Assembly: GCF_020991375.1 (NCBI RefSeq)
Contig: NZ_JAJLQZ010000004.1
Coordinates: 124,001 to 188,000 of the forward strand
Direction: 5' to 3'
From: Glycomyces amatae
GTDB taxonomy: Bacteria > Actinomycetota > Actinomycetes > Mycobacteriales > Micromonosporaceae
DNA length: 64,000 bases
Shown: in pieces, positions 52,196 through 59,528 of the stretch
How the letters are laid out: the number at the start of each line of letters is the position of its first letter
How positions within the stretch are numbered: the first letter of the stretch is position 1
Notes under the pieces: generated by a model
The model's input: the letters and a program-made list of their open reading frames with translations, nothing else
The model's database searches: none
What the model was told of the DNA's origin: nothing
Program-made: the position numbers and the translations under genes

Positions 52196-52975
52196 GTGCC
52201 TGACAGCTCTACCGCCACCGCCAAGACCCGCACCCGCAAGCCGAAACTGGACCGGGTCCTCGCCGACGCCCTCGACCTGGCCCGGGAGGCCGCCGAGGAG
52301 GCCGGCGACGGGATCGGCGAGCACCTGAGCGTCGAAGCCGAGACCGACCGGGTCGTCACCCACTACTTCGAGTGCACCCTGCCGGGCTACCGCGGCTGGC
52401 GCTGGGCCGTCGTGCTCACCCGCGCCCCGCGCGCCCGCGTCGCCACCGTCTCCGAGTCCGCGCTGCTGCCCGGGCCCGACGCGCTCCGCTCCCCCGCCTG
52501 GGTGCCGTGGGCCGACCGGCTCCAGGGCGGCGAGGTCGGCACCGGCGAGGTCCTCCCCACCGAGGACGACGACGACCGCCTCATGCCCGCCTACCAGCTC
52601 TCCGACGACGACGCGGTCGAGGACATCGCCTTCGAGCTCGGACTCGGGCGCGAACGGGTCATGAACCGCGAGGGCCGCGCCGAGGCCGCGCAGCGCTGGT
52701 ACGACGGCGACCGGGGCCCGACGGCGCCGATCGCCGAGGCCGCCCCCGCGCCGGCCCGCTGCGGCACCTGCGGGTTCTTCCTGCCGCTGGCCGGCTCGAT
52801 GCGCCTCGCCTTCGGCGCCTGCGCGAACCTCTACTCCTCGGAGGACGCCCGCGTCGTCTCCGCCGACCACGGCTGCGGCGCCCACTCCCAGATCAGCGAG
52901 TTCGTGGACACCACCCCGCAGGGCGTGGACAAGTCCGAGATCGTCTACGACGACGAAGGCTCCGAACTCCTCTAG
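52196..52975 (+). CDS. DUF3027-family protein
   Basis: About 259 residues from the GTG at 52196. It contains a zinc-type C-x2-C (CGTCGFFLPLAGSM) and further Cys (CANLYSS, HGCGAHSQ). DUF3027 proteins are actinobacterial, usually near mqn, csp and sepH-type genes; function unknown. A typical core is LSDDDAVEDIAFELGLGRERV. The ATG at 52184 overlaps the candidate -10 box, so the GTG is preferred. Confidence 0.92.
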   Translation: MPDSSTATAKTRTRKPKLDRVLADALDLAREAAEEAGDGIGEHLSVEAETDRVVTHYFECTLPGYRGWRWAVVLTRAPRARVATVSESALLPGPDALRSPAWVPWADRLQGGEVGTGEVLPTEDDDDRLMPAYQLSDDDAVEDIAFELGLGRERVMNREGRAEAAQRWYDGDRGPTAPIAEAAPAPARCGTCGFFLPLAGSMRLAFGACANLYSSEDARVVSADHGCGAHSQISEFVDTTPQGVDKSEIVYDDEGSELL

Positions 52976-53016
52976 GAGTTCGCGGACCCCCGGTCTCGAG
53001 AGCCCCGACCCGCAGG

Positions 53017-53151
53017 CCCCGAATCGCCGGACCCCGGTGCCGGGGTTGTCGCCTCTGCCGAATTGCGGCTCGCAAGCATCGCCGCGACCGGGGCCCGTCG
53101 ACTAGTCGGGCGACCCGAGGAAAAAGTCCCGCTTTGCCCTGCGCTGCAACA
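53017..53151 (-). repeat. Dispersed repeat copy g; inverted to copy f
   Basis: On the minus strand: GCAGGGCAAAGCGGGACTTT, CTCGGGTCGCCCGACTAG, a GGGCCCC-rich stretch and GGGGTCCGGCGATTCGGGG. The left and right parts match the copy at 54951-55042 with an inserted middle. Confidence 0.7.
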
Positions 53152-53161
53152 GGACCGCGCT

Positions 53162-53491
53162 TCAGTCGCGGTCGCGCGCGCCTTTCCCGAAGTGCCGCTT
53201 GTCGGCCAGCGCCATGGCGGCCGTGCCGACCACGCCGAGGATCACACCCGTCAGCGCGCACGCGGCCCACCACTCGCGGCCCGCGGCCGCCAGGTCGTCC
53301 TTGAACAGCTGCGTCAGGATCAGCGCGATCGCCCACAGCACTGTTCCGGCGACGGCGATCGGCGTCATCCGCAGCTTCACCGAGTCGGGGGCGGGGAGCT
53401 CGGGGGACCGCTTGACCCGCTGGTACGCCTCGCGCGGGGTCGCCGACGAGCCGGACGCGGCCGGGGGCTGGGAAGTTCCGTCGGTGGACAC
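53162..53491 (-). CDS. DUF2530 membrane protein
   Basis: A 109-residue protein with two membrane segments (PIAVAGTVLWAIALILTQLF and CALTGVILGVVGTAAMAL) flanking AGREWWAACA, then DKRHFGKGARD, the DUF2530 pattern. Function unknown; usually found next to sepH-type genes in actinomycetes. Divergent from sepH and convergent with DUF3027, with repeat g in between. Confidence 0.92.
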   Translation of the reverse strand: MSTDGTSQPPAASGSSATPREAYQRVKRSPELPAPDSVKLRMTPIAVAGTVLWAIALILTQLFKDDLAAAGREWWAACALTGVILGVVGTAAMALADKRHFGKGARDRD

Positions 53492-53712
53492 GCTGCCAAT
53501 GTACGCTGCGTCAGTCGCCGCGACAATCGGTCACGCCGATCCTGAGTACGGGTCGCGTCACTGGGAACAGGGTGCGGGAGGCCGCTCTCTTGTTCGGGCG
53601 GGGGCGATCCGCTATAGGCACCCCGCCGGTTGTGGCTCGCCGGTAGGGTTGGGCGTACGCTCGGATGAGCTGGCGATGCGGCGCTGACGACGACACGCGA
53701 GGGGTGGTAGGC

Positions 53713-54732
53713 ATGAGGCCGGTACGGTTCGTAGCCCTCTCAGAGGACGGTCATGCGCTGGTGCTCGCCGACGAACTCGGGAGGCTGCTGGCGCTGCCGC
53801 TCGACGAGCGCGTCGCGGCGGTGGTCGACGTCCCCGAGAGCGGCAAGGCCCTCAGGGCCAAAGGCGAAGGCGCGCAAGGCAAGGCCGAGGCGCCCCGGCG
53901 CCCGGTCCCGCAGCGGCCCGCCGCCGTCAACCTGTCCCCGCGCGACATCCAGACCCGCATCCGCGCCGGCGAGAGCGCCGAGGACATCGCCGCCTCCGCG
54001 CAGGTCGCGGTCGACCGCGTCCTGCGCTACGCCGGGCCGGTGCTCCAGGAGCGCGCCATGCTCGCCCAGGCCGCCCGCCGCTCGCGGCTGGCGACCTCCG
54101 AGCGCGGCGAGCGCATGTCCAATGTGGTGGACGTGAAGCTCGGCACGCACGGGGTCGACCCCGAGGCGGTCTCGTGGGACGCGTGGCGCACCGAGGACGG
54201 CTCGTGGCTCGTGCAGGCGTCGTGGTCCTCGGGCAAGACGACCGCCAGGGCGCGCTGGAAGCTCGACCGGGCCCGCCAGACGGTGACGCCGGACGACGAG
54301 ATGGCCCAGTTCCTCTCGACGCCGCTGCCGCAGCAGGTCCCCGGCCCCAAGGAGGCGGTCCCCGACACGGGGATGCGCCCGGGCGACCCGGTGCGGCCCT
54401 CGCGCGACCCGATGCACGGCCTGCTCGAGCAGGACGAGTCGGGCCGCCCCGACCCGCTGCGGCGCGACCGCCTGCGGGAGGTCCTCGAGCGCCCGCTCGA
54501 CGACATGCAGGGCCGCGGGAAGCGGACCTCGCAGCTGGGGCTGCCGGGCACGTCCGCGCCGGAGCAGCGCGAGACCCCCGAGGTCCCGTCGCTGGCGGTG
54601 CTGCGACCGGGCAAGCGCTCGGTGGCCGACGACGACCTGAACGGCCCGCCGCTCGCCGCGGCCGGGTCGAAGCCGCGCAACCAGCTCCCGGGCTGGGACG
54701 ACGTCCTGTTCGGGAGCGCCGGCAAGGATTGA
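53713..54732 (+). CDS. sepH: Cell-division protein SepH
   Basis: A 339-residue protein (DUF3071) that binds FtsZ and promotes its assembly in actinomycetes. The opening MRPVRFVALSEDGHALVLAD and the helix-turn-helix SPRDIQTRIRAGESAEDIAA are diagnostic; a WRTEDGSWLVQASWSSGKT stretch and an unstructured tail follow. The start is the ATG at 53713. Followed by two repeat copies before the MFS gene. Confidence 0.95.
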   Translation: MRPVRFVALSEDGHALVLADELGRLLALPLDERVAAVVDVPESGKALRAKGEGAQGKAEAPRRPVPQRPAAVNLSPRDIQTRIRAGESAEDIAASAQVAVDRVLRYAGPVLQERAMLAQAARRSRLATSERGERMSNVVDVKLGTHGVDPEAVSWDAWRTEDGSWLVQASWSSGKTTARARWKLDRARQTVTPDDEMAQFLSTPLPQQVPGPKEAVPDTGMRPGDPVRPSRDPMHGLLEQDESGRPDPLRRDRLREVLERPLDDMQGRGKRTSQLGLPGTSAPEQRETPEVPSLAVLRPGKRSVADDDLNGPPLAAAGSKPRNQLPGWDDVLFGSAGKD

Positions 54733-54815
54733 GCGATGCCTTCGCGGCGGGGCGGGCCTTCGGGCCCGCCCCGCTTCGCATTCGGGTCCGGTGCGCCGCG
54801 GGGCGGCGGGGGTCC

Positions 54816-54890
54816 GAGGGCAGCGCGAAGCGGGCGGCGGATCGATGGGCCCCCGTTCAACAACCCTGACACGGGGGTCCGACAGTCCGG
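54816..54890 (+). repeat. Dispersed repeat copy e
   Basis: GAGGGCAGCGCGAAGCG, then ATCGATGGGCCCCCG, TTCAACAACCCTGACACG and GGGGTCCGACAGTCCGG. It shares its left module with copy b at 3025. Confidence 0.8.
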
Positions 54891-54950
54891 CGGACCCGAG
54901 ACCGGCTCGCGCTCAGGGGGAGGGCCGGTGGAGGTGTGGCGGGGGTTCGG

Positions 54951-55042
54951 GGCAGGGCAAAGCCGGACTTTTTTCTCGGGTCGCCCGACTAATCTGCGGG
55001 CCCCCGGTTCAACAACCCTGGCATGGGGGTCCGACGATTCGG
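54951..55042 (+). repeat. Dispersed repeat copy f
   Basis: GGCAGGGCAAAGCCGGACTT, CTCGGGTCGCCCGACTAA, then GGGCCCCCGG, TTCAACAACCCTGGCATG, GGGGTCCGACGATTCGG. It combines the left module of copy g with the core of copies c, d and e. Confidence 0.8.
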
Positions 55043-55124
55043 ATTGTTGCGAGGGGTGTTCGGGTTCGGAGGGGCGGGGGTGAGAGGGTTCGGTTTCGGG
55101 AGAGAAGTCGGTCATAATCACTGG

Positions 55125-55150
55125 CTTGCCGACCGGTAAGTAAATATGAT
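55125..55150 (+). promoter_or_regulatory. Operator and -10 box of the MFS gene
   Basis: CTTGCCGACCGGTAAG is a near-perfect palindrome (55125-55140), and TATGAT (55145-55150) lies 8 bases before the ATG, giving a leaderless start. A TetR-type repressor is likely, not encoded here. Confidence 0.6.
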
Positions 55151-55158
55151 TGCATGCG

Positions 55159-56421
55159 ATGTCCCCGGTCATTGCCTCCCAGCTGCAGCGCACGTTCCGT
55201 GCCCTCGCCTATCCCGGATTCCGCGTGTACGCCGCCGGGCAGCTCGTGGGCACCCTCGCCTTCTGGCTCCAGACCACCGCCGTCAGCTGGCTCGTGCTCG
55301 AGCTCTCGGGGAACTCCGGCACCGCCCTCGGCCTGACCCTCGCCCTCCAGTTCGGGCCCTACCTCCTCTTCGGCCTCCAGGGCGGCAAGATCGCCGACAG
55401 CTTCGACAAGCGCCGCATCCTGCTCCTGTGCTCCCTCGGCTCGGCCAGCGTGACCGCCGTGCTCGGCGCGGTCGTCCTCACCGGACACATCGAGCTGTGG
55501 ATGGTCTACCTCGGCATGTTCGCCTTCGGCTCCGTCGCCGTCGTCGAGGGCCCGGCCCGCCAGGCCTTCTACTCCGAGCTCGTCGACCTCGAGGCCCTCC
55601 CCAACGCCGTGGGCCTCGGCAGCGCCATCTTCAACACCAGCCGCATCGCCGGCCCCGCCCTCGCCGGGGTGCTCATCGCGCTCACCTCCACCGGCGCGGT
55701 CATCATCTCCTGCGCCGCGGTCTTCCTCGGCCCCGCGATCTCCTGCGCCGTGCTCCTGCGCCGCCGGCTCACCAACCCCGTGCGCCGCGCCGCCGACGCC
55801 GGCGGCATCCGCGAGGCCCTGCGCTACACCGCCGCCCGCCCCGACATCATCGCCGTCCTCGTCGTCTCGCTCCTGGTCTCGGGCTTCACCTTCAACTTCG
55901 CGCTGACCCTCTCGATGCTCGCCCGCACCGAGTTCGACACCGGCGCCGACAGCTACGGCCTGCTCCTGACCGCCCTCGCGGTCGGTGCGCTCGCCGGGTC
56001 GCTCGCCTCCGGCCGCCGCTCCGGGCGCCCGGGCCTGAACACCATGCTCGTCGCCTCGGGCCTGCTCGGCGTCGGCACCCTGCTCGTCGGCCTCGCCCCC
56101 ACCCTGTGGGGCGCCATGCTCCTGCTCGGCCCCACCGGCTTCGCGATGGTCTACTACGCCCAGGCCGCCAACCAGCGCGTCCAGATGGGCGTCCGCGCCG
56201 ACTACCGCGGCCGGGTCCTCAGCCTCTACATGCTGGTCTTCCTCGGCTCCACCGCGATCTTCGCGCCCCTGGTCGGCTGGTTCATGGAGCAGTACGGCGC
56301 CCGCTCGGGCCTGTGGCTCGGCGGCCTCGTCGCCATCGTCACGCCCGCCGCCGTGGCCCTCGCCAAGCGCGCCCAGATCCGCCGCCGCGCCGCCGCCCTC
56401 ACCGGCAAGGCCATGCCCTGA
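55159..56421 (+). CDS. MFS transporter, drug-efflux type
   Basis: A 420-residue protein with about 12 membrane segments. MFS loop motif A (GGKIADSFDKRRIL, between TM2 and TM3), the ALRYTAARPDIIAVL segment after TM6 and RVQMGVRADYRGRVLSLYML are those of the MFS_3/EmrB-like enterobactin exporter group. Probably exports a small molecule. Start at the ATG at 55159 next to the -10 box. A palindrome covers the promoter, so it is probably repressible. Confidence 0.93.
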   Translation: MSPVIASQLQRTFRALAYPGFRVYAAGQLVGTLAFWLQTTAVSWLVLELSGNSGTALGLTLALQFGPYLLFGLQGGKIADSFDKRRILLLCSLGSASVTAVLGAVVLTGHIELWMVYLGMFAFGSVAVVEGPARQAFYSELVDLEALPNAVGLGSAIFNTSRIAGPALAGVLIALTSTGAVIISCAAVFLGPAISCAVLLRRRLTNPVRRAADAGGIREALRYTAARPDIIAVLVVSLLVSGFTFNFALTLSMLARTEFDTGADSYGLLLTALAVGALAGSLASGRRSGRPGLNTMLVASGLLGVGTLLVGLAPTLWGAMLLLGPTGFAMVYYAQAANQRVQMGVRADYRGRVLSLYMLVFLGSTAIFAPLVGWFMEQYGARSGLWLGGLVAIVTPAAVALAKRAQIRRRAAALTGKAMP

Positions 56422-56721
56422 CCCGGCCCCGCCGGACCCCGCATCCCACTGGTTGAACCCCGCCTCACGGGCGGTCCCCACGTGTCGCCCGAGTCCTCCC
56501 GGACTGCCGGGAAACTCCTGCGTCCCCCCTGTCTCCCCAGTGCACACGAGCGTTACTTCCACGAAATTACTGTCCCGTCCCTTGGGATTTCACTGAATTA
56601 ACTCCAGGTGTTGCTGCGAGGATAGGTCACATCGTGACAGCCCCCGACCACGCCGCGACGACACACCACTCGCCGCGGGCGCGTGTCACTCACCCCGAGT
56701 AGAGCCCCTGGAGGGAATCCA
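56422..56721. other. Promoter region with a possible 22-codon leader
   Basis: 300 bases upstream of the thpR-type gene. A GTCAC-ATC-GTGAC inverted repeat (56626-56638) leads into a GTG-started frame of 22 codons (56634-56702) that ends before the GGAGGG site of the next gene. Otherwise no gene is supported. Confidence 0.4.
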
Positions 56722-57387
56722 GTGAGCGCCTCCGCCACCGCAGTCCAGCACGCCGCACCCCAGGTGCGGACCGAGCGCCTCTTCGCCGCGCTCCCGCTCC
56801 CCGACAACGCCGTCGCCGACCTCGCCGAGGTCGTCTCCGACCTCAACATCGCGCGGCGCGGCACCCCCAGCAGACCGGGAGCGGTGGGCCGCAGGCCCGC
56901 CTCCGGGCGGCTCGTCCGCTCCGAGAACTGGCACCTGACCCTCGCCTTCCTCGGCGAGGTCCCCGTCGACCGGTGCGCCGACACCGCCGAGGCCATCGCG
57001 GCCGCCGCCCGCGAGGCCGGGCCGATGCGGCTGTGCGTCTCCGGCGGCGGCAGGTTCGGCCGCGGCCGTTACTCGGTGGTCTACGCCGGGCTCGACGGCG
57101 ACGTCGCCGCCCTCGTCGACCTCGTCCACCGCATCAGGGCCGGGCTCATCGCGGGCGGGCTGCCCGTCGACCAGAAGCAGTACCGGCCGCACGTGACCCT
57201 CGCCCGCCCCGGCGACCGCGTCACCAACCAGCAGGCCGCGCAGGACCTGCTGGTCCTGCGCCGCTACTACGGCCCCAGCTGGACCGCGAACGAGGTCGTG
57301 CTCTACAAGTCCGACTTCGGCAAGGGCCCGGTCGGCGCGCAGCCCGACTACACGCCCGTCGCGACCGCCCCGCTCGGCGGCCCCTGA
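56722..57387 (+). CDS. thpR: RNA 2',3'-cyclic 3'-phosphodiesterase (ThpR/LigT family)
   Basis: A 221-residue 2H-phosphoesterase. Both H-x-T-x motifs are present: HLTLAFLGEV (first) and HVTLARPGDR (second). Opening ERLFAALPLPDNAVADLA matches ThpR. It opens 2',3'-cyclic phosphates on RNA. A GGAGGG ribosome-binding site and the GTG at 56722 set the start. Confidence 0.93.
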   Translation: MSASATAVQHAAPQVRTERLFAALPLPDNAVADLAEVVSDLNIARRGTPSRPGAVGRRPASGRLVRSENWHLTLAFLGEVPVDRCADTAEAIAAAAREAGPMRLCVSGGGRFGRGRYSVVYAGLDGDVAALVDLVHRIRAGLIAGGLPVDQKQYRPHVTLARPGDRVTNQQAAQDLLVLRRYYGPSWTANEVVLYKSDFGKGPVGAQPDYTPVATAPLGGP

Positions 57388-57475
57388 GCGCCCGACCGCC
57401 CCCGAGGGCGAGAAACCGGCTCGCGATCTGCGCGAAAGCCCGGAAGGCGGCCGTGGCGACCGGTAAAAAGAGTGC

Positions 57476-59392
57476 ATGTCCCACAGCGCCTCCGGCACCG
57501 GCCGCCACCACATCGACGCGGTCGGGGCGCCTCCGGGCCGCCCCGGGACGCCCGCGAAGCGCCCGCTCGCCCGGGTGTTCCTGCGCACCTCGGGCCTCAC
57601 CGCCCTCGTCTGCTGGGCGGTGCTGCTCGTCTGGGCCGCCTTCGGCACGGACGCGGGCACCGGCTCCTCCGGCGTCTACATGATCATCGGGACCGTCGCC
57701 TCGGTCCTCATCGTCGCCGCGCTCATCGCGACCGCCGTCTCCCGCGCCGGGCTGCGCACCATCGTCGCCGCGCTCCTGGCCGCGGTCTTCGCCGCCGCGG
57801 CCGGCTGGGCCGTCTTCTCCTCCATGCCCGAGGCCGGGCCCGGCCAGTTCATCACCCACCGGGCGGGGATCGCGACCCTCGCCTACGGCTTCGGCGTCGT
57901 CGGCGGCGGCCTCCTGGCCCTGTCGGAGTTCGTCGTCGAGGGCTACGCGGGCGCGCGCACCCCGGCCCCCAGGCGGCTGCGCCGCAAGGTCGCGGTGTTC
58001 GCCGCCGCGGTCACCGTGTTCGCGGCCGCCGCGCTCGCCCCCGCCATGTCGCTGTGGGCCGAACTGGCGAACCAGGACGTGCGGGTCAGCGACGCCGCCT
58101 CCGAGACCGGGCTCGACGGCCTCGCCGACCTCGCCGGCGTCGAGCGCTTCACCGTCACCCCCTACGGGTTCCTGCGCACCGACCACCCCACCGAGCGGAC
58201 GCCGCAGGCGGTCACCATGCTCGACGCGACCACCGGGGCCGCGATCTGGTACCACCGCCGCTGGAACTGGATCGCCGCGCAGCAACCGGTCCTGTCGCAC
58301 GCCCAGGACCTCGTGGCCCTCTCGGGCCCGCGCGCCGACCACGCCGCCGACTACCAGACCCGCGTCCTGCGCGCGCGCGACGGCGAGGAGGTCGCCACCG
58401 CCGACTTCGACGGCAGCCCCGGGCGCCTGCTCGCCCTCACCGAGGACCGGCTGCTCTACGCCGAGCCGGACCGCGCGGTCTTCCACGTCCACGACTTCGA
58501 CGGCGAGCTGCTGTGGGACGCCGCGCTGCCCGACGGGTGCGCGGGCACCGCCGCCCAGGTCGCCGGCTCGCGGGTGCTCCTGCTCGCCGACTGCATGCCC
58601 GCCCCGGACCGGCTGGTCGCCCGCGACCTGGTGCTCGCCTTCGACCTCGACGACGGCGACGCCGCCTGGAGCCGCGAACTCGACCGCCGCGCCGAGGTCG
58701 TCCCCGAGTCCTTCCTGGTCGCCGAGAACGCCGTGGTCTTCGACAGCCGGATCGAGCACCGCGTCAGCGACGGGCCGTTCTCGGCGCGCCGCTTCGAGCA
58801 CGAGCTCATCGCCCTCGACGTCGCGGACGGCGACGAGCGCTGGCACGTGCGCGACCAGAGCTTCGGGTCCACGAACTCCTCGGCCTGCGGTGGGACGCTG
58901 CACCTGTCGCGGCCGACCACCGAGCCGACCGCGGGGGTCGCGGCCACCGGCGACGCGAAGCCGCAGGCGCCCGAGGCGCAGCGGCGCACCGTCCAGGTCA
59001 TCGAGTGCTTCACCGCCGAGGACCGCGAGGGCTCCTCGCTGGGGGTCATGGCCTACGACGCGGACTCGGGGAAGCTCCTCCACAGCGCCGCGGTGGAACT
59101 GGGCTACACGCCGCTCGACCCCGAGGCCGTGCGCGGCTGGGGCACGGTCCTGCCCGACAACCGGGCGCTGCTGGCCGCCGACCGCTCGCAGGACCCGAAC
59201 CAGCCCGACTGCCGGCTCTACCAGGTCGAGGGCGACGAGGCCGCGCCCCTCGAGTTCGCGGCCGAGCGCGCCGACGGGACGCCGATCCCCGCGGACTGGT
59301 GCCACGAGGCCCAGCTGAGCGCCGTCGGCACCGGCGGGGCCGTCAGCTACGTCAACGACGACGGGACGCGCGGCATCGCCGTCGTCTCCTGA
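57476..59392 (+). CDS. Membrane protein with PQQ-like beta-propeller
   Basis: A 638-residue protein. About four membrane segments lie in the first 190 residues (LTALVCWAVLLVWAAFG, YMIIGTVASVLIVAALIAT, IVAALLAAVFAAAAGWAVF, VAVFAAAVTVFAAAAL), then a WD/PQQ-type propeller (LDATTGAAIWYHRR, LVARDLVLAFDLDDGDAAW, LIALDVADGDERWHV, VMAYDADSGKLLHS). The propeller should face the outside. Function unknown; likely monocistronic. Confidence 0.9.
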   Translation: MSHSASGTGRHHIDAVGAPPGRPGTPAKRPLARVFLRTSGLTALVCWAVLLVWAAFGTDAGTGSSGVYMIIGTVASVLIVAALIATAVSRAGLRTIVAALLAAVFAAAAGWAVFSSMPEAGPGQFITHRAGIATLAYGFGVVGGGLLALSEFVVEGYAGARTPAPRRLRRKVAVFAAAVTVFAAAALAPAMSLWAELANQDVRVSDAASETGLDGLADLAGVERFTVTPYGFLRTDHPTERTPQAVTMLDATTGAAIWYHRRWNWIAAQQPVLSHAQDLVALSGPRADHAADYQTRVLRARDGEEVATADFDGSPGRLLALTEDRLLYAEPDRAVFHVHDFDGELLWDAALPDGCAGTAAQVAGSRVLLLADCMPAPDRLVARDLVLAFDLDDGDAAWSRELDRRAEVVPESFLVAENAVVFDSRIEHRVSDGPFSARRFEHELIALDVADGDERWHVRDQSFGSTNSSACGGTLHLSRPTTEPTAGVAATGDAKPQAPEAQRRTVQVIECFTAEDREGSSLGVMAYDADSGKLLHSAAVELGYTPLDPEAVRGWGTVLPDNRALLAADRSQDPNQPDCRLYQVEGDEAAPLEFAAERADGTPIPADWCHEAQLSAVGTGGAVSYVNDDGTRGIAVVS

Positions 59393-59457
59393 CCGCCGCG
59401 CGAGCACCGGGAACGCGCGGCGTCCGGGAGGTGGACGGCGCCCGAACCCCGAGAATG

Positions 59458-59506
59458 ATCAATCACTGTGATCGATTACCTGGACTCTGCGCATGAGTGA
59501 TGCGCA
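59458..59506. promoter_or_regulatory. Two palindromes upstream of glmS
   Basis: ATCAATCACTGTGATCGAT (59458-59476; 9-bp arms with one mismatch) and TGCGCATGAGTGATGCGCA (59488-59506; 7-bp perfect arms, 5-base centre). Both precede two overlapping TAGGGT boxes (59511-59521) and could bind a regulator of glmS. Confidence 0.6.
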
Positions 59507-59510
59507 AAAC

Positions 59511-59521
59511 TAGGGTAGGGT
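59511..59521 (+). promoter_or_regulatory. Two TAGGGT -10 boxes, leaderless glmS
   Basis: TAGGGT occurs at 59511-59516 and 59516-59521; the second lies 7 bases from the ATG, fitting a leaderless start. Confidence 0.5.
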
Positions 59522-59528
59522 GCTTCGC

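Noticed and set aside
59395-59528. glmS ribozyme or riboswitch upstream of glmS
   Set aside because: No ribozyme-like pairing; the -10 box lies directly before the ATG, leaving no room for a leader RNA.
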